This document shows positions 11,401 through 23,400 of a stretch of DNA of 39,415 nt, piece by piece. This DNA is from Priapulus caudatus (lineage: Eukaryota > Priapulida > Priapulimorpha > Priapulimorphida > Priapulidae). Each line of letters opens with the position of its first letter. Position 1 is the stretch's first letter. Made by a program: the position numbers and the translations under genes. The notes under the pieces are model-generated. The model was not told the DNA's origin and did not search any database. It saw only the letters and a list, made by a program, of their open reading frames with translations. The DNA lies in the NCBI RefSeq assembly GCF_000485595.1, contig NW_014578296.1, positions 46,287-85,701 on the forward strand, given 5' to 3'.

Positions 11401-14400
11401 TACACGCACGTGCACGCACGTACACGCCCGCCAGCATGCACGTAATTCCAACCAATCAGACTCAGCGTGTGGAAACGCTTGTCTATATTCAGGCCGGTAC
11501 AGGAGATAATTTGCATATTTTGTCACGTGGTTTGTGTTAACCAATCAGATGTAATTGCGTATTCGTGACGTCACTTCCAGCTGTATGGCAAAGCGTCTCA
11601 CGTGCTAGAAGTGGAAGCATGGTGAGTGGTGGAGAAGGAGGGCAGGAGAGAAGCTGGTAGAAGAAGGAGGAGGGGAGAAGCTGGTGAGAAATGAGGAAGG
11701 GAGTAAGGAGAAGTGGTCGGAAGATAGGAGGAGGGGGAAAGAAGCGGTGAGAAGGAGGGGGCAGAAGCTGGTGGAGAATGAGGAAAGGGAGAAGGGACGA
11801 TAGACTGGTGGACGAAGGAGGTAGGGGAGAAAGCTGTGAGAAGAGGAAGCGGGAAGGAGAAGGTAGTGGACAGAAGAAGGAAGGGGAAGTCTGGTGAGAA
11901 AGGAGGAAGGGGGAGAAGGGACAGCTGGTGGAGAGGAGGAAGGCTTCGAGCCAGCTTCTCCCGCCTCCTTCCTTCTCCACCTAGCTTCTCCTCTACATCC
12001 CCCTTCTCCTCCAACAGCTCCTCCCCCCCTCCTTCTCCCCTTCCTCTTCCCACCAGCTTTCTGCCCTCCTCCTTCTCCACCAGCTTCTCCCCTCTACCTT
12101 CTCGCACAACCTTCTCCCTTCTCCCGCTTCCTCCTTCTCTGCACCAAGCTCTCCCCCTCCTCCACAACCTCTCTCTTCTCCCCCTCCTCCTCCACAGCTC
12201 CTTCTCCCTCCTTATCCCCTTTCTCCCTTCTCACCGCCTCCTCCACCAGCTCCCTTATCCCCTCTCTCCCTGCCTTCCTCTTCGTCTCACCAGCTCTCCC
12301 CCTCCATGCCACCTTCTCCTTATCCCCCTCCTCCTTCTCCACAGCTTCTCCCTCGTCCTTTCTCGCCACCACTTCTCCCTTCTCCCCCAGCTCTCCCTCG
12401 CTCCTTTCTCGCACCACCTCTCCTTTCTCCCTCCTCCTTCTCCCACCAGCTTCTCCGCCCTCACTCCTTCTCCACCTAACCTTCCTTCTCCCTTCTCCTT
12501 GCTCACAGCCAGCTTCTCCCGTTCCTGCCTTCTCCACATCCATTCTCCCCTTCCTCCTTCCCCGAGCTTCTCCCCCTGCGCTCCTTCTCCACCAGCTTCT
12601 CCTTCTGCCGCCTTCCTCATTCTCACACCAGCTTCTTCCAGCCAGCCTTCCCCCTCCTTCCTTCTCCAACCAGCATCTCACCCTCGTCTCCTTCTCCACC
12701 AGCCTTCTCCCTCTACCCTTCTCATTCCCACCAGCTCTCCGCTCCTCCCCTTCTCCACCAGCTTCTCTCCTCCTGCTTCTCCACCAACCTCACCATGCTT
12801 CAGACTTCTGCACGTTTAGATCGCTAATTGCGCATAGCAAGCTGGCAAGGACCGTCAACGACACAGCGATTAGCATCTCATTGTTAACACAAACCGACGT
12901 GACCAAAATATGCAAATTATCTCTGTACAGGCTGAATATAGACAGACCCCACGCTAATATCGAATGTATAGTACTCATAAATATCGGTATCCAGACGAAC
13001 GAAATTTGTTCACGCCGAAGATCTGATTGGTATGGATTACGTGCATGCTTGTAACTTTACATCAACACGCGTTTTAATAAATTTGTAAGACTTTGTCCTG
13101 ATGTTTGGAATTACAGAGCATGCATGTATCTTTACAATACACGCATTTAATTAATTAGGTGCATGCTTTAAAACTTTTACATACACGGCACTTTAATTAA
13201 TTAAAGACAGCCTGTGATCTGCTGTCATAGCCCGCCGCGTGTACGTGCGTGTCCCACGTGTAAACGGCGTGTACTTAGATGTACCGCGTGTACACGCGCT
13301 GCACGTGCGGTACCCGCGATGCACGTGCGTGTACCCGCGTGCACGTGCGTGTAACCGGCTGCACGTGACGTGTACCCGCGGGACGTGGCGTGTACCCGCG
13401 GTGCACTCGTGTACCCGCGTGACGTGCGTGTACGGTGCGTGTATCTCCGTGCACAACCGCAGTGTACGGCGTGTACGTGCGTGTTACCACCGGTGTAGTC
13501 GCGTCGAGTACCCGCGTAGTACGTGCGTGTAACCGCGTGTACGTGCGTGTACTCTCAGTGTGATCGTGGGCGATGCGCCGCGGTGTAACGTGCGTTGTAC
13601 CCGCGATGTAGGTGCGTGTATGCGCAGTACGTGCGTGTCCCACGTGTACCCGTGTACGTGCGTGTATCTTCAGTGTAAGTGCGTGTAATTGCGTGTACGT
13701 GCGTGTAGCCCCCTTCGTGTCACGTGCGTGTACATGCGTGTATCTCCGTGTACGCCGCGTGTACGTGGCGTGTACCCTGAGTGTCATGCGTTACCGAACC
13801 CTTTGTGTGCGTGCCTGCTGCCTAGAGTCAGCCATTGTTTACAAGAATTCGCCTAGCTTAGCCTCGTTTTCGTGCGTGAACCCAGGTCATGAATAATCAA
13901 TTAAGAATGGGTCTATAGGTAGATATGGTAAAGAATGAAAGAAGGAAAAGGAGGGAGAGAGGGAGAAAGACAAGAGATGTGAAACAGATGATCGACATAA
14001 ATGAACAGGTATTCGCAAGAACTAGAAGATTGGTCACAGTCAATCAATTTCTTAATCACAATCGATGTAAAATTCTCACGAGATATCCACGTGTAGAAAT
14101 GTCAAAACCTCGCACCTATGTTGCCGAAAATGATGCCGTTCTCAGTCGAGGCGACCTTGACGGTGGCCTTGATGTTGGAGAAGTCGTGCGGTCCCATGGT
14201 CATCGGGGTCGGCTTTTCCACGAGCTTCAAATCACCTGTGTGTGAATCAGGAATGTAAACCAAGTGTCTTGCCGATCATTTCCCCCAACAAGTAACTAAT
14301 GCTATATTATATTACTGTCTGACATTGAACAACGAAAAAAAATCATTAAAAGTTTTTACAACTTTATAATGCGACTTATGCATTTCAAAATCGAATGTAA

Positions 14401-17400
14401 ATTTATTATAAGTGAATGCAAAGGCGAGTAACATGATGAAATTCCTAATTCCTAGCTAACATTGTGTCAAGCATCTTCTCTGAAGCCCTATCAGCTAACC
14501 CAGCAAAACCTAACCACATAGTGCTAATGCAAGCCTGAGACACACGCGCCGTCTACAGCACTGACCGAGTGTGGCGAGCTCGAGCGTCACGTTCTGCAGT
14601 GTGTCGGCAGTCTGGTTGACAACAGGACGTCGAGGACGATGTCGTACTGGTTGACGTTGACGTACGCCTCCCGCATACACGGGGATCACTGAAGCCAGTC
14701 AGCTGTGTCACCTACAACAACAACAACGCTACAAGTTACATCACCTACAACAACAACAACGCTACAAGTTACATCACCTACAACAACAACAACGCTACAA
14801 GTTACATCACCTACAACAACAACAACGCTACAAGTTACATCCTCTACAACAACAACAACAACGCTACAAGTTACATCACTTACGACAATAACAACGCTAC
14901 AAGTTACATAACCTACAACAACAACAACAACAATGCTACAAGTTACATCATCTACAACAACAACAACGCTACAAGTTACATCATTCTTAAACAACAACAC
15001 GCTACAAGTCCATCACTACGACAAATATACCAAACCGGCTACAAGCTTACACACCTACAACAACAACAATACATACAAGTTTAACACACCCTACAACAAT
15101 AACAATGCTACTAGTTACGTCACTCACAGCAATAATGCTACAAGTTACATCACCTGCACCAATGATGCTACAAGTTTGAAGAGACACTGATAACAAATGA
15201 AAGTGTCAATGACACTGTAGTTCACCACAAAAAAGAACACAAATGAGTGAGTAAAAGAAGAAGTCAGATTTAATTGAAGCAACCATTCGACGTACATTAT
15301 CAGAAACGATTGCCATCTGTATTATCACAATAATACATTTTATAAAACCAAAATGAATCACAAATTTGTCGACCGTAGATGGTTCTAATAGCCGCTCGCT
15401 TTGTAGCGATGGCGTTCTGAAATTAATAGGTTATGCTGGCGTTCCGACATGTTTTAGTTAAGCTTCACTCTAATATAGACGTCTTATCGGCAGGTGGAGG
15501 AGGAAATACCGAAATTTGCATTAAAGCATATTGTCAAGGAAATCTTGTAAAACGAAGCAGACGAGGTGTGACACCACAGACTGTTATGGTCTATTAATAT
15601 GCTATATAATTGCCAAACCTATACTAATTTGCATTTTTTTTAAATATCAAAAAACCCAGCCCTTATTCATTCACATATACCCAAATGAGCAAGAATTCCA
15701 TTGAACCTGAACTGACAATGGCAATTCGACCATTTTGCCAAAAAATTGGCCACGTGCTCGAAAGTTCGTCTGACTAGCGTGCTTCAATAAAGGGGACGTT
15801 TAATATGGGAGCATAGCAGGTAAAAGTATCACCGCAATTTCAAACATGTGGGTCAAGACGGTTTTCCTGAGTCTCTCGTTGATGCGTAGCGAAATGTTGA
15901 ACGGGACGGACGGACGTACGACGGACGAACGACCCAGGCAATAGCTTCAGCTTGACGATGTCAAGGTGAGCTAAAAAGAGCATGAAGTCGCAACCAATCA
16001 CGATGCTATTGTGGTCGCTGGATAATTTCGGCTGCCAGACAACTGTGCGCTGTGGCTTGCGTGCTATGTGCGCCGTGTAATTGTGTGTAAAACAGGAATG
16101 AAAGTGTCAACAGGGTTCATAGTAGTAAGACACATGTTGAAATAAGGACTTATAAGACCCTTTCTGGAGGCCAAAATAAGACTTTGTTTACGCAATTTCT
16201 GATAGATCACCGACTAAGTACACTAATAATATTTATATACACAATTGCACAGCAGATTTAATTATTCCATATTATATATACAACAATTTTTACTCTAAGT
16301 CGAGAACAGTTTATAAAACAATGTAGAAAAATGGTCCTTTGGCAAAAAACTAGGACTATTCAGTACTTTTCTAAGATTTCACTAAAAGTAAGTACTAATA
16401 AGGACCCTTATTTTATTTTTGGCAAAATAAGTACTTATAAGACTTTGGAAGACCTGCTACGAACCCTGGTCAATGACACTGTAGCTCACCACAAAAAAGG
16501 ACACAAATGAGTGAGTAAGAAGAAGTCAGTTTTAATTGAGCAACCATCGACGTACATCATAGAAACGATTGCCATCTGTATATCGCAATAATAATTTATA
16601 AATCAAAATGAATCACAATTTGTGACCATAGATGGCGCTATACCCGCTTTGTAGCGATGGCGTTTGAAATAAATAGGTTATGCTGCGTTCCGACATAAGT
16701 TCTCTACTATAGACGTTTTATCGGCAGGGTGGAGAGGAAATACCAATTTTGCATTAAAGATATTGTCAATGAAATCTTGTAAAACGAACCAGACGAGTGT
16801 GACACCACAGACTGTTTGTGTCTATATAATATGCTATATAATTGCCAAACTCTACCTAATTTGCATAAAAAAAATTTAAATATCAAAACCCCTAGCCCTT
16901 ATTCATTCACATACCAAAAATGAGCAAAATCCGTTGAACCTGAACTGACTAATGGCAATTCCAATTTTTGCCAAAAAAAAACTGTGGCTCGAAAGTACGT
17001 CGACTGGCGTGCTTCAAAATAGGACGTTTAATATGGGAGCATAGCAGTAACAGCTATACCCAATTTCAAACATGTGGGCCAAACGGTTCCTGAGTTATCG
17101 TTGACCGAAGCGAAATGTTGATGGACAGATGTACGACGACCCATGGCAATAGCTCAGCTTGACGATGTCAAGGTAAGCTAATAAAATGAGAGTAGAAGGA
17201 TGTAGTTTACAAACTGTCGTTTCACCGTATATTATATACTCACTAAAACACGTACAAATCACACCGGGTAAACTAAAGGTTGCGCACTACACACTAAAAC
17301 TAGCTACAGACGAGGGTGAGGACGAGAGCCCCGTGTCTTCCCGTGCGGGCTGTTTTATACTCCTTCTTGCAAGATCAGCCGCGATGCTACTACCAAATAT

Positions 17401-20400
17401 ATTTCTCCCAATCACTGCTGGCCACAGGAACGGCATAGGGTTGGGATTATTGGCTATGGTCAGTTTTTAGAGTGGTATGGAGTGGACGGCCAATGGCGAG
17501 TAACAAGTGGAGATGTGTTTACGCTCCCCTCGGCCACGTAGATGACCAACGTGGATATGACGTATGCTGGATGATCGCTTACCGTAATTGACCGTTAACG
17601 GCCGTCTGGAAATAACTTCATTCGGCTAATGTGTATATCTAGTTTGTACATAGCCGAAAGCTGACCAGTACTAATGGGAAGTGATTTGGCTAATGTGTGT
17701 ATTTAGTTTGTAACTGCTGAAAGCTGACCAGTACTAATGGGCAGGGATGCAGCTAATATGTTTATCTCTTTAGTGTGGAACTAATTTTAACAGCTGTTTA
17801 TGTGTCCGGCAGATAAATCGGGCTTTTAGCCAGCTGGTGTGGTGTAAGATTAGCCCGGGTGTATCGATGCGCTGCCGCTGGTAGTGGTGGAATGCCATTA
17901 GCGTTGCTACACTATAATCGCAAGCAGAATTAATAATCGCATCTAGCAAACTGTTATCTGCCATCGTCGTCTCACAGGCTCAAGCCAAGCACCGCCACTG
18001 TGGAAACTGCATACTGTACCTTGCTTAGTTTGGAGGCAGAGATATCATCATGATGCTTCTTGCCGGAGGTGCCAACTGCCATTGACAGGCTCAGCTCGAA
18101 TTGGTTCTGCAATCGAAAGAACGCAGGATCACACGACTGCATTCAGTGTCAACCTAACATCACCTACATCGGTAAGATTATAATGCACCTCTGCGTGATT
18201 TCTAGGTAACCACGCCCCACACCAGTGAACCAACATTATACACAATTAAGTGCAATGATGCTTCCTTCGTCTTTTGCCAGTAAGGAAAAATTAGAACAAT
18301 AAGACTACCAGAAGTAAAAACTAGTGTGTTAATCGCTAAACTAGTCATTGCTGCACGGTGTCATAATTGCCGTTGACTCCTGTTTAAAAAATAATCAGTT
18401 AGCGTCTCTCAGGAGACTTCATGAATCTATCGACCACAGCTGTTCAGCTATGCAACCAGACTACAGCGACAACATTGCCAATGCACTCGTGCCTATGAAC
18501 GCCAATGAATGCCATGATTGCCATGAATGAGAATGCCATGAATGCCATGATTTCCATGAGTGAGAATGCCATGAATGCCATGATAGCCATGAACGCCATG
18601 ATTGCCATGAGTGCCATGATTGCCAAGAATGAGAATATCAATGAACTGTATCATTAAGACGGGTGTGCGACAGGTGGCGACACCTACCTCCAGGCTGCCG
18701 AAGTCGGTAGCGGCGGCAAGCTGTATGAAGCGGATAGGTTCGTCAATCTGGATGCTGAGAGCCTTCTTCTCAAGTTTCGCCTGAAGCAGAGCAACACATC
18801 ACGTCACCTTAACGACTCATGACCTAAACGACGCATGGATCGCATTCAAACTACTGCCTACTACTACCGATGTACTTACAGGTACGCCAACTGACCTGCC
18901 TGGCTGAATTAACCCGTCAGATTGACAAGCAACTCTAAGCCAATCAGTGTCGCAGCAGTACGTTCTAAACACGCTTAGCAATAAAGTTAAGAATGGTCCA
19001 AAAGTAACAGTGCGCCGTGGCAATGGCAATGAATGAAGGGGGTGAGGAGCAGGGTGCAATGTTCAGGGCTGCGGGTGAGCGTACCTTCTGGTTCTCACGA
19101 TCCTCCTCTGCCTGAGCAGCTAGCATGACGGCGAGAGCCTGTCGGCTGTCTTCAACAAACAGCTTGGCGATAGAGGGCACTCTATCCGCCAGCACTTTGA
19201 TGCAGAGCGCAATGCGATCAAAGTCATCCTCAGTGATTGCCTGCGGAATGAAACATGCCGAGCAATATTAGCGAGCGCACGCGTAGTGCCCCGTGCGGGG
19301 TCGGGGTCAGATAAACCCACCGTAAAACACACCAGTTTAAGGACTAAAGTTGTCTTTAGAAGTTGGATTGAAGTTGAAGGATTTATTGCATTTTGGGTTT
19401 TTGCTCGTGCGCACAGTTGGTGTTGGATATGAACAGTGTTCTTATCATCAGTACACGCATCATCGTCTGGAAAGACTCTCAACGGCAGCGGTATGAGTGT
19501 GCCAGGCACGACCTCTCACGTATCTGCACCTAATCTCACTACACTCACCTTCTTTGCGAGTCCGGACCGGCCCAGGTGTATGATGGTGCCCATTACTAGC
19601 ATGCATTCAGCAACAAATAGCTGCAACATAACAACAGTCAAGGTCAGGGTCAAGGCCAGCGTTTGTTGAAAAAAATTTCACATTTCACATCGAACAAATG
19701 TTTGTCGTCACATAACTAGGTGCAGAACATTTTGTGAAATTTCTCAGCTTACGCATAGAGAGACATCTCATCTATAAATTAAATGTGTATTTAAGTGGAT
19801 TCTTTGAGCAGTACCTGTCCAAAGTGTATGCTTAACGTACACCTAGCTCTGTTTGTATACTAGGTTAATTTACCGCAAACAATACACAAAAAAACGTTTT
19901 GCATTTTTACATAAATTATGAGAGATTTGCTCACATTCTGTTTCTTGGGGTCAAACACAAGGTCGACCATGTAGCGTAAGGCCAGTTTAGATAGCGTGGT
20001 GGCCAGGGCTGCACCCATGAAGAACTCTCCATCCATGAGGAAACCTCGGAGTGGGGGCCTGAAACAACAACTAAACATCAACACTTCCTCCTACCACACT
20101 CACACACACACACACGCACTATTCAAACAAGGAAATCGCATGGTACAGGCAACAAACGAAGATGGCAACACTATAGGTGCGTTGGACCATCACTTGTGAG
20201 AACTCAATCACATGCATGAATGCAATATATCATTGAATACATCAGCATGGAATCCAAGTGCAGGGTTCTGCCCAGGATTTTTTAGTGCGGGGCACATCCA
20301 GTTGCGACGAAGTGATTTGTTTTTGATTTTGGATAGTCTGAAACTCAATTTCCTGCATTCTGAGCAATAAAATGCCCATATATGAGACTATTTTTGTAAT

Positions 20401-23400
20401 TTTATTTTTAGTGCCGGGACCGGAGATAACCGACTCGTTTATAGTGCCGGGCGGCAACCGCGAGTGCCGGGCACACCCGCCCACCGCCGCCCACCGTGGG
20501 CAGAACCCTGAAGTGAAATGCAGAAATCTAAGGAGTTAGAGGCGAGAGGGGGAAGGCATCATCACCTCTTCTCCTCGGTGCTCTTCTTTGAGCTCGTCGC
20601 ACTGCTGTATGCGCTCTGCGTGGCGTAGGAGCCGTCAGCGGTGACAAGACGCTGTACGTTCTGCTGCATGGCTTCATCGTGTTCCTCCTCCTTGCCCGTC
20701 GCCTTGCTGATCTCATCGTCAACGATCGGTATCTAATGAGGCGGGCAGCAGACAGTCAGCTACTACGCTTGACACCCCGCTAGCACCCCGCTAACACCCC
20801 GCTAACACCCCGCTAACACCCCGCTAACACCCCGCTCTGTCAACGACGGAGCAGGTCGTGTGTCTAGCCAATCAACTATAAAGCCATTTAATTTTCTGAA
20901 GCCTATTAACCAGGATGCTGAATTACATATTAATTCATTGAGCAATGCTTCTAATTATGGTGAGCTACCAATAATTGCCAAGCTGTCAATTTATATTTCC
21001 ATACTAATCTATAAGATCGTAGGGATGTTTTTGTGACGCATATCTCAGTTATGAAGCATTGAACAGGGTCGTTTCCGTCACAGACAGTTACATGAATATG
21101 TTGTTCAGGTTTTAGTGTTTTTTTTAATGGTAGCGAGTGGTTTGCCAATTTATGTCTAACGCTATCTGTCGCTACCATACACGCACTGCCAGGGAACATA
21201 TCTCATCTCCTCCTCATTTGCCCTCATTGACTGCCGCCTAGATCCATTACATCAACCCAACACCCGTCCATTGCCTGGGTACTTTTCTAGTACATCTATA
21301 AGGCCTACTCTATAGAGGAACAAATATCTATAGACATAGCTCTTGTGCGATCATGACTCGAGGTATATGACCTGCTCACCTCTCCCAGAGACTGTCTGAT
21401 GTGGTGCATTAGGTCTTGGATTTCTTCCACCGAATTGCAGTACTCTCCCAGAATCCACAGTGCTGAGCGATACACCCTACATATATACAAACACACATGT
21501 AAATGAGAAAGAGTGACAGCAATTGCCGGCAAATAGTTGCTACAGATTAAATATATCAAGAGCGTATAAAGAAGGAGAGCGTACAACGGTGAAATGCTGA
21601 AACCATGTTGCAGTATTAGTCGAATTAATCAACTTTCCCCGTTTTATTTTGACGATTCTGACGATTCATTATTATTGATCAGCTGTCCTACCTTGTTAAT
21701 ATAAAACAAACAGCATGTCCCTACGATGCCTCTACGCTGAGATAATGAGCGGTGAAAATCTGGTATTTTCGCCGAAAACCGACTCAAGATCAGTGTTTAC
21801 TGCAACTGTCTCTCGTTTTGTGGACTGTATGTTGCTTCCGGTTGCCGCTGTGTAGTGCTGACTCGATACGTTATTACTACAGCGTTACTACATCCAGCGT
21901 AAGGGGCGGGTCATCACCATGGCGATAAATAACAAGACATTTTTGTGGAGTAATGGCTGCGTCAATGACTGGAAATGCGAGAAAAGATAGTAGAAGGAAA
22001 AGAAATTTCATTGTCAATGAATGACGGAAACGCGCGAGGTTTCCCGAAGCTATCGCCAGAATGAGAGACAGTCGCAGCCACTACGTATCTCGAGTCGGTT
22101 TTCGGCGAAAATACCAGATTTTCACCGCTCATTATCTCAGCATAGAGGCATCATAGGGACAAGCGGTTTGTTTTATATTAGCAAGGTAGGACAGCTGATC
22201 AATAATGCCACAAAGAATCGTCAAAATAAAACGGGGAAAGTTTATTAATTCGACTAATACTGCAGCATGGTTTCAGCATTTCACCGTTGTACACTCTCCT
22301 TCTTTATAAGCTCTTGAATATATAAAGCCAGAATGATATTCCAAGTGAAACTCTGAAAAGTGAAAATCATTACTCGTTTGGGCTGCCGAGTATATTAATC
22401 GAGTAGAAAATCGGACAACCGAGTACAACTCAAACTTTTTTTTTTTATTCTTTTTTTTCCAGATTTAACACAAGTACATTCATTTACACATATACTAGTA
22501 AACACGGTGCAGTGTAAATTTTCAAGGAACTAAGCGACAGAGTTTGTGATAGTAATTTGCGAGTCGCGTGCAGGCCTAACCTGAGTTGTCATCATGCGTG
22601 GGGGTGTTAGTGTACGTGTTGTCATTGCATGCCTGGGGTGTTGTGTACGTGTTGTCATCTGCGTGGGGTGTTAGTGTACCGTGTTGTTCATCATCGTCGG
22701 GGGTGTTAGTGTACGTGTTGTCATCATGCGTGGAGGTGTTAGTGTACGTGTTGTCATCATGCGTGGAGGTGTTAGTGTACGTGTTGTCATCATGCGTGGG
22801 GGTGTTAGTGTACGTGTTGTCATCATGCGTGGGGGTGTTAGTGTACGTGTTGTCATCATGCGTGGGGGTGTTAGTGTACGTGTTGTCATCATGCGTGGGG
22901 GTGTTTAGTGTACGTGTTGTCATCATGCGTGGGTGTAGTGTACGTGTTGTCATCATGCTGTGGGTGTTGTGTACGTGTTGTCATCATGCGTGAGGTGTTA
23001 GTGTACGTTTTGTGACGATGTGGGTGGGGTGTAGTGTACGTGTTGTCATCATGCGTGGGGTGTTAGTGTACGTGTTGTCATCATGCGTGGAGGTGTTTAG
23101 TGTACGTGTTGTCATCATGCGTGGGGTGTTAGTGTACGTGTTGTATCATGCGTGGGTGTTTAGTGTACGTGTTGTCATCATGCGTTGGAGGTGTTAGTGT
23201 ACGTGTTGTCATCATGCGTGGAGGTGTTAGTGTACGTGTTGTCATCATGCGTGGGGGTGTTAGTGTACGTGTTTGTCATCATGCGTGGGGTGTTTAGTGT
23301 ACGTGTTGTCATCATGCGTGGGGGTGTTAGTGTACGTGTTGTCATCATGCGTGGAGGTGTTAGTGTAACGTGTTGTCATCATGCGTGGGGTGTTGTGTTA

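Larger units (their letters stand above)
11002..13916. mobile_element. 2.9-kb foldback element with modular minisatellite arms
   Basis: Long imperfect inverted repeat inside the COPB1 intron 10909-14115. Order from each end: (1) a unique terminal block of about 107 bp starting ATAGACC, sharing TATTCATGACCTGG and CGAAAACGAGGCTAAGCTAG with the other end; (2) a 10-bp GTACACGC-type minisatellite; (3) an inner unique block sharing AGCATGCACGTAAT and AGATAATTTGCATATTTTG; (4) a GGAGAAG-type purine minisatellite. The two purine arms meet at about 11950 around GGCTTCGAGCC, so there is no internal gene. The arms differ in length and by many substitutions. The architecture resembles Drosophila FB and sea urchin TU foldback elements. 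No target duplication is certain. Confidence 0.7.

Noticed and set aside
11836-13054. Ser/Pro ORFs of 327 and 386 codons
   Set aside because: They run through the pyrimidine minisatellite in two overlapping frames and reflect only C/T bias.
14566-14711. Programmed frameshifting or pseudogene status of COPB1
   Set aside because: Three indels in 60 bp match no known frameshift signal, and all other visible exons are intact and conserved. Sequence error is simpler.
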